From Fomes fomentarius (lineage: Eukaryota > Basidiomycota > Agaricomycetes > Polyporales > Polyporaceae): DNA of 64,000 nucleotides. Position 1 is the first letter of the stretch. Each line of letters opens with the position of its first letter. The stretch covers positions 310,001 through 374,000 of the forward strand of contig JABYQN010000010.1 of NCBI GenBank assembly GCA_022606135.1, given 5' to 3'. The notes under the pieces were generated by a model, which ran no database searches, was not told where the DNA came from, and saw only the letters and a list, made by a program, of their open reading frames with translations. A program made the translations under genes and the position numbers. Of this stretch, positions 34,580 to 47,300 are shown piece by piece.

Positions 34580-35165
34580 TCCAATCGCCGCGAAACCGGC
34601 AGCGTTCGATGAAGAATGTTCAAAGCGTCCCGGAGGTATGTGTCCGCACGCTGGAAGACATCGGGATGGGGACCTATAGACATATTTCGTGCCGGCGTCA
34701 CTGTGGATGCAATGAAATCGCGTCAAAACGCGGTTTTCTCGACCTCGTTGGATTCACGCGAGACCGGCTGCGTTCGATGCGTGCTGTTCAGTGCTACTTG
34801 ACCATGCCATTCCGCACGCTGGAAGAGGACGGGAGGGGACTTACCGACAATTCTGCTGCCGGCGTCACGACGGAGGCAATGAAATCCTGTTTGACGCGTT
34901 TTTTTCAACCTTCTTGGATTCGAGTGAGACAGCCTGCGTTCGATGCGTGCTGCTCAGTGCTACTTAACCATGCCATTACACACGCTGTACCATGCCGGGA
35001 GGGGGACTTACCGACAATGTTAGTGCCGGCGTCACTGCGGAGGCAATGAAATCGCCTCAAACGCGATTTCCTCGACCTCGTTCGTTTTGCGCGAGACACG
35101 CAGCGTCCGGTGCGTACCGTTCAGCGCTGCCTGCTCGTGAAATTCCGCACGCTGTACCATGCCGG
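34580..35165. repeat. ~167 bp satellite, about 3.5 copies (unit 1)
   Basis: The landmark GGCAATGAAATC or a variant recurs at ~34711, 34878 and 35045, and TGCGTTCGATGCGT or a variant at ~34600, 34768, 34936 and 35102, giving a 167-168 bp period. On the minus strand two of the copies contain GTCGGTAAGTCCCC, a strong splice-donor-like site. The first copy has a minus-strand open frame (ADTYLRDALNILHRTLPVSR), so the satellite may descend from a coding exon. Unit 2 carries it at about 45077-45663. Confidence 0.75.
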
Positions 35166-35639
35166 GGTCGAGAGATATTGTCCATTTCCTGCCGGCCGGC
35201 CTGCAACCTGCCTTGGCCGTCTGGCCACAAGTCCACAGCGGATGCGTGCATTTTGGACATCAGAAGACAGTGTGTTAGCATTCAGAATATACAGGGGTCC
35301 GAGACGAACCTCTGATGAGGGCAGACGAGGGGCAGGAGCCGCCGGCTGGCAGAGTGTAGACCAGACCGCCCATACTAGGCGCAATTGTCTTGGAGACGGA
35401 GGCGGCGGCGGCAGTAGACGGAGACATGGCAACACACGGTCGTCTCTGCCGGGACAGTGAAGATGACCGCCGGCTGCCAGCTCCGGAGCTCATCGACTTC
35501 GACTACCTCGTCCCAATGTGCCGCCATGAGGAGCACAGCTCGGCCTTGAGTTTTAAGCCAGTACGAATGGCCGAGATGCGATGAGATCGCCTCGAGCCCA
35601 CCTCGTCCGCCGCCAGCGCAGTGCAAGGGCGATACTGGC

Positions 35640-36830
35640 GAGATTGAGCCAGCCAGATCGCGGCCAAGCCGACTCCTCGAACTCGCCGGATAGGCCCAAG
35701 ACTGCCCGCATTCGGTACTGCAAGGCAGCCGGGCCGAGGTGAGAGCGAATAGGAGATCCACGTACCTGAGCACAGTGTTTCAACATGCGATCCACTTCCA
35801 GACATGTCATTGACACGAACCTTGTAGAACAGCGCCCGACATCGCGACTAAACGAGTTGAGTGAGGAGCCGGCAGGCGTCTGAATGCCAGAATAGAGCGA
35901 GAGAGGTCGAACGACACAGAGATGTGAATGATGCCCGATACGGATGGCTTGTGCGGACCTGTGGGCTCTTGGGCAGCTTCGTGCGACCCATGAGAGCGTG
36001 GTGCTCGCTCGTCATACACCCATCATCTTCCTTCCTTCCTGGCAGAGTGGCCATCCAAGGGGGAGTCGGACCACGTTGCGACGAGTGGTACGAAGCGTCG
36101 TGGTACGGCGACCTCGGGTGGCGGTCGTGCTCGTCATGGACCGGGAATAGTGTCCGAGCGGTGCACCGAGCGGTCCGAGGTTTGGGACGCCGGGTGACGG
36201 CCGTTGCTGATCGAGGCGGGACACGGCGTTGGTCGCAAGCCAGATCTCTGAATGTGACTTGTTCGCGAGTCCTGCCAGCCACGAGCTAGTACAGGAGAGC
36301 TGTGTAGCCGGCAGCGTGTAGTACATCTAAGCGTATGGATGATCAGTGCGTGAGGCCACAGGAAGAGACCGTAAACATACCGTGAAACACTACGCCACTC
36401 CTCGAGCTCGCCGGATGGGCCCAAGACTGCCCGCGTTCGGTGCGAGAGCACACTGGACGAGGCAGCCGCGGCGAGGTGAGAGCGAACGGTTTGAGATGCA
36501 TGCACCACACCTGAGGAGAGCATGTCAACGTGCGATCAACTTCCAGATATGTCTCTGACACGAACCTTGTAGAAACAACGTACGACAGCGAAACTGAGCT
36601 CAAGACAGGGAGCCGGCAGGCATATGAATACCAGGATAGAGCAGGAGAGGTTGAACGATGCAGAGATGAATGGATGGTGCGAGCAAGTTGCCCTACTCGC
36701 GACCAGGACAGGGACAGGGGCGGAAAGGAGATGGTGCCGGCTTCGACGTCTTCTTGTTAGTCTTCGGCGTAGTGGATCTAGCACACAGACGGTCGAAACA
36801 GGAGAGCTGCATAGCCGGAAGGAGGAGAGA
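35640..36830. repeat. Imperfect ~735 bp tandem duplication (unit 1)
   Basis: Landmarks recur about 725-745 bp apart. CGCCGGATAGGCCCAAGACTGCCCGC at ~35684 matches a near-identical stretch at ~36407. GACACGAACCTTGTAGAA at ~35812 matches ~36556, and GAGCCGGCAGGC at ~35867 matches ~36609. Both copies end near CAGGAGAGCTG. Many small differences show it is old relative to the ATG4 array. Unit 2 carries it at about 46137-47328. Confidence 0.75.
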
Positions 36831-37321
36831 TCAAACTACCCACCGAACAGAACGAGGCAGCCCGGGCGTTGCAACTCGGACTCGGAAGATGCAGTCTTGA
36901 ACTGGTTCGTGCTGATAGTGCACAGCAGCGTCAGTAAACGTGGATAGAGCAGTGGAGTTGTGAGCTTGCAGAGCATACATCACAGTGGCACCCTTGTGTG
37001 ATGACGGTGTCAGACGGTCGGCGTCGAGGCGACAGCGCAAGTGTGCACGACGGAGGCAGAGCTATTCAGAGAGAAGGGGGGGTCTGAGGACGCGCGGTGA
37101 CATGGCGGATGGGAGGAAGGGGCTCCGTGACAATATTCATGACATGGCATGGTGGGTTATCCGAGCAATTTTTTCGCGTTCCGAGCCCAAGCCGCTGGAT
37201 TCGGACAAGTGCACCAGTACCTCGGCTAATATATTACATGTATCAGTATCAATTCCACATTTATAATTGCGCTTGACTCACCATTTTTCTGTTTCATGCG
37301 GCCGTGGACGTCCGTCTGGCC

Positions 37322-37363
37322 GACTAAACTGGACGACTCCTGAGTCCGAGTCGTCGTTTAGTC
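37322..37363. other. Perfect-stem hairpin (unit 1; second copy 47819-47860)
   Basis: GACTAAAC and GACGACTC (two bases between them) are mirrored by GAGTCGTC and GTTTAGTC around an 8 nt loop CTGAGTCC. This gives a 16 bp stem with one small bulge. It sits outside any gene; a palindrome of this kind could promote rearrangement. Confidence 0.8.
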
Positions 37364-40025
37364 TCCATCAGTTGCTGCATCCCCAGTTTCTGCTCTACAG
37401 TATTTTTTACTGAAAAGTACTTATCCGCTTTATACTCACTTTGACGGCCAATCTACATGTAAGCTCTTGCGCGTGAATGAGGGAGGAAGACAACCAGAGC
37501 GCGCAGAAAATCGCCGCCTCACAACTATCCCAATTAGGTAGTCTAGACGCTCATCAGCCAATGGTGGGCTGTACGACACAACCTCCTCTCGACCACCGTC
37601 TACATCACGCAAATGACGGGATAATAAGGTACAGTTATCGCTCAGTGAGTTATCTCCTCGGTATATCTTAATAATCGTGTCCATACTCTATGCCATCCTC
37701 TCCAGCTGGCTCTCCGTGTCCAACTCGATTGACTTGTCGTCCGACTTCGCCTCTGCCACTTTGACCTTTGTGAGTCCGAGAGCACGACGCAAAGGCGCTT
37801 GTAATCTGACGCCATGCCGACGCGGATGAGGGCGCCGCCCGATCACCCGACAACAGTGTAGTCTGTTGGCGTCGCCATGTTGCTCGCAAGGTCACTTTGC
37901 TGGTGTACAGGCGATGACTCGGAGAGCGGCAGAGTGCGTGGACTTGCTGCCGGCAGCAGGAGTGTCTTATATCCACTCGCTTGAGGAGCCTAAAAAATTG
38001 TGCGCCATGGCGAAGAGAGAGGTAGGATGTGTACAATAAGGAGCAGGCTGCATGAGTCGTATAGTGTTGCGTCCGGACCCAAGGTTGTGAGTTTATCCGG
38101 GCTTGAATCGCGAGTCTAAGCACAGCCGAGTGTGAAAATCTTGGTTCAGAGGGTTTCCGAGCCTACTTTGAGTACTTTGTCGTGTTCCATAGCACACAAA
38201 GAAGGACACATTCTCGTATTAAGTGCAGTCACATAATTCCACCATCGTATGAGCGCATTCGAGTCCACATTGATATCATAAGTATCCCAATTTCCTGCCG
38301 CCATGCAGAAACACAATTCATGGTGCTCGGCAGTGTCCGGCTCTCTCGCAATTCAGTATCATCGCTGTAGGGACTAGCATCAGGCCGCCTGAATAACTCT
38401 GTTCGATAGGACTAGGTATTATCGTGTCGTCAGAACTCCTGCTTTGGCCGGCAGGATAAATCAGTTCAGGCACTCATATCGGAGGGCAGCTACTCGCAAC
38501 GGGCATATGCGATAATTCCAATGCCCTGGTTCGCAATATTCGGCTCGCCCATGATGCTTCGGGCGGCGATTCAAGCCAAAAGAAGGGCTCGTTCGCTAGG
38601 AATTGGAGTGGATGATTTGTTCTTACAGAAAATGGACCAGGGCACCTGTCTTGGAGTCAATGCGATCAAATTGGGCGGCCGCAGATGGCTATTCAAGTGA
38701 TATTTCGTATGAGGGATTGCCCGAGCCCAAGCAGTTGGTACACATCCACAGCGTCTGACTGCAGATGAATGAATGAGAATATTCTCCGTCTCTCGTCAGT
38801 CCGTGGCTTGAGGTTATACATGGGAAGCTGCTCAGAACCCATTCGACCATGTGCAGGCAGGCAGGCAGGCAAGCGGTCGCAGTTCAGGTAAAGCTAGATA
38901 ATTCATCCTTCTGTCGCATGTGTGAATGCAAATTCGGCACGGACTCCTTGGCACTTTGTCAGTTTGCCTGGCAGTTGGTTGCCGTATAGACTGCAACCCG
39001 GCGAGCCGAGTCCAATCATTCTGGACTCGTGATTCCAACACTCACTGACATCTCGAGTTCTGGAGTGGACTACACAAGCTCAATACATACTGTCTATCCA
39101 ACTCGGAGTCCAACAATCTCATGCACACACGTAAGGTACATAGAGTACAGGAACACAGGTGCTCATTCACGAAGAGCTAGAATGCGCTGGACAGCATAAA
39201 CCGATACATACGGCGGATCATGGAGCCGTCTATCTGCTTGGAAACACATTCGCTAGCAGGATTAGTCGACGCTGTGAAACAGGGTGGGATATATTGCCGT
39301 GAGACTGAGCTTGGAACTTTTTGCTAAGCGGAGTTTAAGGTACAGCCCTAACATCACGACTTGTACTCCCTGGCTTGTATTTTTGCTATCTCTACCATTC
39401 TTTTGACTCCTGTGTTTATGTCGAACGTGTGATAGCCAGGCAAACAACCAAGTGCATTTGACCGGCCATGTTTCGTTGGCTGGCAAAATCGAAAAGAACC
39501 CTGGTCCCACACTAATTGAAGGATCAGCGCCCTTGCATCCGAACCACCGGGTCTCGTGGAAACCCCAAGTATTTGCGACGGACGGCATGAGTAGGCGAAG
39601 GAACAAGTGTGTTTCAGGTTCAGTAGTATAGGAGTCGGAATCTAATTGCACATGCGTGAGCTCGAACACTCCGTGTCCTCGGCGCACGAAATGATGCATT
39701 GAGGCAGAGTCCTGTCAGGCATATTGCGTCTCATAGCTCACAAATTTGTCTCACAGCGCTGAATCCTAAAAATACTTACCAACTCACTTGGACGGACGGC
39801 GAGCACAGAATATAGAACAGAGAATCGACGTCAGGACTCAGGACTCAGCCGTGCGAATAGGCGAATTGCGACGCGCTCGCACATGAGTTATTGGCGGCAA
39901 GCCTGGGACACTGACAAGCGAGATGGGAGATGTGATGAGTGCATCCGGACTTCGGGGGTTGCGGCAAGGAGCATGGCTGAACGGTTGAGGCTGGATGTCA
40001 GTGGTCCGTGCACGGCCTGAGCCCG

Positions 40026-40500
40026 ATATAAGGAGGCTCCTGGACGGAATGAAGGACCCAAGCTCCTTGTGGGCTGCCGGTCCTTGCTCCCCACCACGCT
40101 TCACTCCCTCTCTTGGTCCCTGTTGGTGGTGCACGCTGCAGGCCTGCAGGCCTGCCATGCTGTTCTAGTTGTCGGACACTCTTGTCTGCGTGCGTTCGGG
40201 AGGCCGTTGCCTGTGGTTGAGTGGACGACTCCATGCCGGTGTGTGCCTGGGTGAGTGTGTGTATTATTTGATTCCGCATAATATGAATTTTCGACTTACC
40301 CCTCCTCTGCATGCCCAGGCTGACGGTTTGTATGTCCATGCGTTTTTATGCGTGGCAGGTGTTGCATTCTCTCTAGGTAAGTCCTATATTGCATCTTATG
40401 GATGACGTTATACTAACCAGAAGTTGTATACACAGGCGATGTGGGTAGAGCAGTCGGCGGATAGAAGACGGGGTTTGTTCTTTGATTGTTCGTTTGCTAG
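40026..40500 (+). ncRNA. Candidate spliced non-coding or short-ORF transcript in R (second copy ~50522-50996)
   Basis: A TATA element (ATATAAGG, 40026-40033) is followed by two textbook introns. The first is 40251-40318 (GTGAGT...CCCAG). The second is 40377-40435 (GTAAGT...TACTAAC...CACAG, with a perfect branch-point sequence). The exons have no long frame: the first ATG after the TATA box opens only ~39 codons. The arrangement looks like a real polymerase II unit, but there is no homology support and the 3' end is undefined. Confidence 0.3.
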
Positions 40501-40699
40501 TCGGAAGTGGCGGGAGTTCGAGTCGAGTACTTGTGAGTAGACGAGATGTGACGCATTGACGGTAGATTTAGGTGGGTGGTTGAGGGGCAGTCGGTTTATG
40601 AGTCCAGTGGGGTCGAAGAGTCAGGATGGAGTAGGTACAATCAGTGTGAATGCATTGGGACAGTGAATGTATTTATTATTTGTACGAATATATGATACA

Positions 40700-41235
40700 T
40701 GCGTCGATGTGTGGGCAAGATATGTGTGCAGTCCATGGTTCAAGAGCTCGGTCAGGTCGAGAAGAAGGCTGAGCAGAGCGGCAACCTGGATGGATTGTGC
40801 GAGGATTGACGGACAGTGCATGTGTTTTGCACCAGATGTTGAGGAATGCGCAGATGAAGCCGAGTACCAGAGGATGTCGGAGGTCGAGTGTCGATCAGTG
40901 CTAACAGTCGAGATGAAGGTCAAAGTGAATTGATCTGTACGTTGGAGTAGACTTGTTCCAGCTCGTCCAAGTAGGCCATGCCTGTTCTGCCCTGAAGAAG
41001 TCGTTCCAAACGATTTGTGGGCGAGATATGGGTGCAGTGCATGGTTTCAGAGTTCGGTCGGGTCGAAAGAGAAGTTGTGGAAGGAGAGAGTGAGGATGGA
41101 GTGTACACGGCGGTCAGTGTGAGCGCGGACAGTGAGTGTATCTTGGACGGACGTCGAGGAATGCACTTACTAGAGGTCTGTGAGTACCAAAGTCGAGTAC
41201 TGGAGGTTGAGTGTCGATAAGTGGTAGTAGTCGAG
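40700..41235. repeat. ~315 bp degenerate duplication just upstream of the ATG4 copy 2 promoter
   Basis: GTGTGGGCAAGATATGTGTGC...GGTCAGGTCGAGA (from ~40708) is echoed by TGTGGGCGAGATATGGGTGC...GGTCGGGTCGAAA (from ~41020). Both copies run into GGTTGAGTGTCGAT-type ends near 40890 and 41205. The copies differ at many positions. Unit 2 carries the same pair about 10,496 bp further on. Confidence 0.65.
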
Positions 41236-41906
41236 AGTAAAAAGTTGAGAGTAGAAAGCGAAAAGTGAAAGGTCAAGTCTGTATTCAAGTGCGAGCTACG
41301 AGATCCAGTAGCTAGAGCTTATGTTGTATCTACTTGTGTCGCAGAACCAATACATACTGCATCTTACCTAGTCAACGCCCTATTGACTGATGGACGATAT
41401 GAATTCGTATTGATCCGGCAGCAGATCGTCGAAGCGTGACAAAGAGTTCAAGGGCGACACGAGTGGCGCATATAGTTCACTGACATATTCCGTTGTCTCC
41501 ACGGAAGCATTGCAGGATGGCAACTTGAATGACGTAGAGTGGATCGAAGACATATTCTGTCCGCGTGGAGCAGCAAGTTTCGATGGAAGCTCGCGATGCC
41601 ATTGAGCACTCAGTGAACGTCGTCCCGGGGGCGATCGAGCACAGCTCGACCAAAGTGGGTCACGAAAGTCTATCGACGGCGCACATGGACTGAGCGAGCC
41701 AAGAAGACAGGTCGCTCACTAGCTAGTCCACACGTCCAGCTCTGCAGCAGACAATTTGAGGCATATAGACTGAAGAAGATTGAGGACGATGATAAAACTT
41801 ATATACAACGGTCACTGGTTGTCGAGGAAATAGACGCCAGCCCAAGCCATCGCCGCCGCGCCGGCAGCGCCCGTACACAACTCTCCCCCCGACGACGACG
41901 ACGCCG

Positions 41907-44357
41907 ATGTCGAACAAACCATCGCGCACATCGCCCTCGCCGTCGTCGCCCACGAGCGCGAGCCATGGCCCGAAGCTCCCCAAATTCCTCTCCAAGGCCA
42001 ACCGCGACCGGTCAAAGTCCATGGTCGACCCCGCCGGCAGTCCGACCCCCAGCTCCTCCTCCTCCAGCCCAGTGATGCCCGAGACGCCAAAACACAAGAA
42101 GCCCAGTCGGCGCGGGTCCATATTTCGAGACTCGAGCAGTCGCAGGCAGTCGCAAGACGTTGATGTCGGCGAGGACGGCGAAGACAATGCTGACGAGCCG
42201 CCGGTTATTGTCGAGCCCTCGACGGTGCCTCGGCCCCGCACACGTTCTGAACGACCGTTGTCTGACAATTACCCTTCTATGCAGTACTACTCGCCGGGAA
42301 GCAGCTCGCGCATCGGCGACTTGCCCACCCGGTTGTCTGGGTGGTTTGCCCACACCTTCAGCAATTCTTCCACCGACCTCAGCCTCCCATCACTCCTCTC
42401 CCAGCAACACCTCGCCGCCTCGGTCTCGCCCAAGGGCAAGGGATCAGCGCTCCTCACAGCAGCCCGGACTGGAAAGGGTCACCTGGACAAAGCCATGCGC
42501 TATCTGCTCGACAGCGACGCGACGCCCGATAAGTGTCCGGAGCCCATCTGGCTGCTTGGTGTCGAACATCCAGGGTACGAGCCACCCCCGCCTCCTGTTC
42601 TTGATCACCCCGCGAGCCCCGGACGACGGAGTTCTACCGACTCGCGTCGTGGGTCTTCTTTCCGATCCTCATCCTCTTCACCCGCTTCTCCACATGCGCC
42701 GCCTCTCTCGCAATCCCAACCCGCATCGTCGGCTAGAGAGAAGAAAGAGGATCCTTCGAAGAATTGGCCACCCGTCTTCTACGCCGACTTCACCTCCCGG
42801 ATATGGCTCACATATCGCTCTCAGTTCTTCCCCATCCGCGACACGACCCTCGCCGCACTCGAATCGGAGGTGTCCAGTAGCCCAACGGGGCTCCCAAGTA
42901 GCCCTCCTAGCAAGAAGTGGAACTGGCCAATAGGAGGGGAGAAGGGATGGACGAGCGATGCGGGTTGGGGTTGCATGCTGCGGACTGGGCAGTCTCTCTT
43001 GGCGAATGCTCTTCTGCATTTACATCTCGGCCGAGGTACGTTCTCTTTCCACTCACGCCACGGAACCATGCTCAATCCTAGAAGATTGGAGGCGGCCACC
43101 CTATCCTGTTTATACCGCCGATTACGCGACATACGTTCAGATTATCACTTGGTTCCTCGATACCCCTTCTCCCCTTTGCCCCTTCAGCGTCCATCGCATG
43201 GCCCTCGTGGGCAAGGATCTTGGTAAGGATGTAGGACAGTGGTTCGGCCCCAGCACCGCCGCTGGCGCTATCAAGTACGCACTTTATCCCCTCCTCCGCG
43301 CCGCAGTATTGACACTTCATGTTCAGGACCCTGGTACATAACTTCCCTGACGCTGGCCTCGGGGTTGCCGTGGCTACGGACAGCACGCTCTACGAATCGG
43401 ACGTCTATGCGGCTTCTCACTCTGTAGTCCACTCCATCAGACGACATGGTCATGCCCGACCTATGGAGTGGGGTGATCGTGCCGTCCTCATCCTCATTGG
43501 TATTCGCCTTGGTATTGAGGGAGTTAACCCATTGTATTATAACACTATCAAGGCATGTCGGTGATGTGGAATCAGGTATCCGCTTACGCTTCCGCTCACG
43601 CCCTGCTTTCCAGACATTGTATACTTTCCCACAATCGGTCGGTATCGCTGGCGGTCGTCCCTCTTCCTCCTACTACTTCGTCGGCTCCCAGGCCGATAAC
43701 CTATTCTACCTCGACCCCCATCACGCTCGTCCTGCAATACCCCTACGTCTTCCACCTCGCAACTCACCTGAGGTGTACGAGCGTCAGTCTTCCCCAGAAG
43801 CGTATGGCTCTGACCGAGAGCGTGACAAGGATAGACCGTACCGCACGCTGCACCATGTGCGATCGCCGACGTCGCCGATGTCTGTACGTTCGAACGCTAG
43901 CACTGGATCATCGTTTTCGTACCGGTCACCGATGCTCGCTCCGTCACCGCTCCAGCAGCAACTGTCCACGTCTTCCGCGTCCACCTCCCAATCTGAGTCG
44001 TCCCAGTCGAACAATATTCACAACAGATGGCAGTCAACGAGCATTCTGCCGGACGATTCGGCCGAAATGGACTCGCGCGAACTCGGACTGGGGATGGACC
44101 TCGACCCGATGCAACGCCACTTCATCACTGCATATTCACAGCAGGAGCTCAAGACGTTCCACTGCGATCGGGTACGCAAGATGCCGCTGTCGGGTCTGGA
44201 CCCGAGCATGCTTCTTGGCTTCCTGTGCAAGAACGAGAGCGAGTGGATCGATCTCAAGGACAGGATAACGGAGGTGAGTCGCGGAGGTGAGTGGCTGTGT
44301 TCGTGTTGGCGGGATCGTACGTACATAGTGCTAGGCGAACTGGTAGGCGACGGCTAG
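41907..44357 (+). CDS. ATG4: ATG4 copy 2, 3'-truncated duplicate with replaced tail
   Basis: Exons 41907-43035, 43082-43274, 43327-43552 and 43614-44273, then read-through to TAG at 44355-44357; 763 residues, identical in sequence to copy 1. It keeps the catalytic Cys356, Asp550 and His552 and the GC-AG intron 3. It also lacks the last exon, because the copy joins segment R inside intron 4. Unlike copy 1 it has the same promoter as copy 3, with TATATACAA in place of TATATAAAA. If expressed it would add dosage of a tail-less Atg4; otherwise it is a fresh pseudogene. Confidence 0.85.
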
Positions 44358-47300
44358 GGGAAGGCGGAAAGTACGATCTGGATCGTGGCTGTGTGAGTGG
44401 GGCTGGTGCTGCAAAGTCACTGCCGGGGAAAGAAAGCAAAAGATAGGCTGTTTTGAGGGCCATAAAGGTGTACAGGGTGTTCTGAGGGCCATAAAGGTGT
44501 ACAGGGTGTTTTGAGGGGTGTAGGGGTGTTTTGAAGGTCATAAGGACGTTCGAGGGTGTTCTGAGTGGGTCTGAGGGTGCTCTGACGACTCTGAGGGATA
44601 CAAGGTGAGGCACATAGGGACCACGCAGACGTTGTGCTAGAAATCATGTATTCATTTAGTTCTATGCAATACATGGTTTGGTACTACTCGTTCTGACAGA
44701 CTCGTGTCAAATCGCCCCCGCCCGCTTCCTGAACCGCTGCAAGTACACGGCCGCTACTTACCGTCCGTACTCACCGTTCAGTGAGAGCACAGACTGACCG
44801 TCAGACAGACTGAGAATCGTCGCAAGAGAAGGTCTGAGCAGGTCTGAGGAGTCTGCCGGACAAAGTCAATCATCTCGTCCTTCAAAAGAATCACATACCT
44901 GTTTTGCGGTTGACCGTCCATCTCGTCCTGTTTTCTGGCTCGTGTTAGTCCTTGAGAGTGTATTATGAGCCAAGGTACTCACAGAAGCGAACTACACGGG
45001 GCTCAGACGTGAATCCGAGTCACCGCCTGCCGGCCGCCAAATCGCCTCCTCCAGAATGGCCGAATTTTCAACCTCATCCAATCGCCGCGAAACCGGCAGC
45101 GTTCGATGAAGAATGTTCAAAGCGTCCCGGAGGTATGTGTCCGCACGCTGGAAGACATCGGGATGGGGACCTATAGACATATTTCGTGCCGGCGTCACTG
45201 TGGATGCAATGAAATCGCGTCAAAACGCGGTTTTCTCGACCTCGTTGGATTCACGCGAGACCGGCTGCGTTCGATGCGTGCTGTTCAGTGCTACTTGACC
45301 ATGCCATTCCGCACGCTGGAAGAGGACGGGAGGGGGACTTACCGACAATTCTGCTGCCGGCGTCACGACGGAGGCAATGAAATCCTGTTTGACGCGTTTT
45401 TTTCAACCTTCTTGGATTCGAGTGAGACAGCCTGCGTTCGATGCGTGCTGCTCAGTGCTACTTAACCATGCCATTACACACGCTGTACCATGCCGGGAGG
45501 GGGACTTACCGACAATGTTAGTGCCGGCGTCACTGCGGAGGCAATGAAATCGCCTCAAACGCGATTTCCTCGACCTCGTTCGTTTTGCGCGAGACACGCA
45601 GCGTCCGGTGCGTACCGTTCAGCGCTGCCTGCTCGTGAAATTCCGCACGCTGTACCATGCCGGGGTCGAGAGATATTGTCCATTTCCTGCCGGCCGGCCT
45701 GCAACCTGCCTTGGCCGTCTGGCCACAAGTCCACAGCGGATGCGTGCATTTTGGACATCAGAAGACAGTGTGTTAGCATTCAGAATATACAGGGGTCCGA
45801 GACGAACCTCTGATGAGGGCAGACGAGGGGCAGGAGCCGCCGGCTGGCAGAGTGTAGACCAGACCGCCCATACTAGGCGCAATTGTCTTGGAGACGGAGG
45901 CGGCGGCGGCAGTAGACGGAGACATGGCAACACACGGTCGTCTCTGCCGGGACAGTGAAGATGACCGCCGGCTGCCAGCTCCGGAGCTCATCGACTTCGA
46001 CTACCTCGTCCCAATGTGCCGCCATGAGGAGCACAGCTCGGCCTTGAGTTTTAAGCCAGTACGAATGGCCGAGATGCGATGAGATCGCCTCGAGCCCACC
46101 TCGTCCGCCGCCAGCGCAGTGCAAGGGCGATACTGGCGAGATTGAGCCAGCCAGATCGCGGCCAAGCCGACTCCTCGAACTCGCCGGATAGGCCCAAGAC
46201 TGCCCGCATTCGGTACTGCAAGGCAGCCGGGCCGAGGTGAGAGCGAATAGGAGATCCACGTACCTGAGCACAGTGTTTCAACATGCGATCCACTTCCAGA
46301 CATGTCATTGACACGAACCTTGTAGAACAGCGCCCGACATCGCGACTAAACGAGTTGAGTGAGGAGCCGGCAGGCGTCTGAATGCCAGAATAGAGCGAGA
46401 GAGGTCGAACGACACAGAGATGTGAATGATGCCCGATACGGATGGCTTGTGCGGACCTGTGGGCTCTTGGGCAGCTTCGTGCGACCCATGAGAGCGTGGT
46501 GCTCGCTCGTCATACACCCATCATCTTCCTTCCTTCCTGGCAGAGTGGCCATCCAAGGGGGAGTCGGACCACGTTGCGACGAGTGGTACGAAGCGTCGTG
46601 GTACGGCGACCTCGGGTGGCGGTCGTGCTCGTCATGGACCGGGAATAGTGTCCGAGCGGTGCACCGAGCGGTCCGAGGTTTGGGACGCCGGGTGACGGCC
46701 GTTGCTGATCGAGGCGGGACACGGCGTTGGTCGCAAGCCAGATCTCTGAATGTGACTTGTTCGCGAGTCCTGCCAGCCACGAGCTAGTACAGGAGAGCTG
46801 TGTAGCCGGCAGCGTGTAGTACATCTAAGCGTATGGATGATCAGTGCGTGAGGCCACAGGAAGAGACCGTAAACATACCGTGAAACACTACGCCACTCCT
46901 CGAGCTCGCCGGATGGGCCCAAGACTGCCCGCGTTCGGTGCGAGAGCACACTGGACGAGGCAGCCGCGGCGAGGTGAGAGCGAACGGTTTGAGATGCATG
47001 CACCACACCTGAGGAGAGCATGTCAACGTGCGATCAACTTCCAGATATGTCTCTGACACGAACCTTGTAGAAACAACGTACGACAGCGAAACTGAGCTCA
47101 AGACAGGGAGCCGGCAGGCATATGAATACCAGGATAGAGCAGGAGAGGTTGAACGATGCAGAGATGAATGGATGGTGCGAGCAAGTTGCCCTACTCGCGA
47201 CCAGGACAGGGACAGGGGCGGAAAGGAGATGGTGCCGGCTTCGACGTCTTCTTGTTAGTCTTCGGCGTAGTGGATCTAGCACACAGACGGTCGAAACAGG

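Larger units (their letters stand above)
33784..41634. repeat. Segment R in unit 1: gene-poor, rich in degenerate repeats
   Basis: About 7.85 kb between the truncated ATG4 and the next promoter. It holds a ~31 bp minisatellite, a ~167 bp satellite, ~735 bp imperfect repeats, a strong hairpin, a candidate spliced transcript and a ~315 bp duplication, each listed separately. No transposase, reverse transcriptase, LTR or terminal inverted repeat was seen. Open frames up to 151 codons occur on the minus strand (37668-38123, 39262-39699) but show no known domain. The simplest reading is that R is the natural 5' flank of one ATG4 haplotype. Confidence 0.7.
31379..41875. repeat. Tandem array unit 1 (10,497 bp: truncated ATG4 + segment R + promoter)
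   Basis: From 31379 the sequence is repeated from 41876, and again from 52372 up to 54776. By my reading units 1 and 2 differ only by single-base length changes in homopolymers near 34834, 37075 and 38337. The unit consists of ATG4 to intron 4 (31379-33783), the repeat-rich segment R (about 33784-41630) and a promoter region leading into the next ATG4. The ATG4 starts are at 31410, 41907 and 52403. Confidence 0.95.

Noticed and set aside
38852..38872. GGCA microsatellite as a functional element
   Set aside because: About five short GCAG/GGCA units, a common simple repeat with no context suggesting function.
39262..39699. 145-codon minus-strand ORF in R (repeated at 49758-50195)
   Set aside because: Being open in both units is expected from near-identity and is no evidence of selection; no domain or promoter recognised.
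33784..41634. Segment R as a large transposon or retroelement
   Set aside because: No reverse transcriptase, integrase, transposase or helicase frame, no long terminal repeat and no terminal inverted repeats were found. Its ends are defined by ATG4 intron 4 and the ATG4 promoter, not by element termini.
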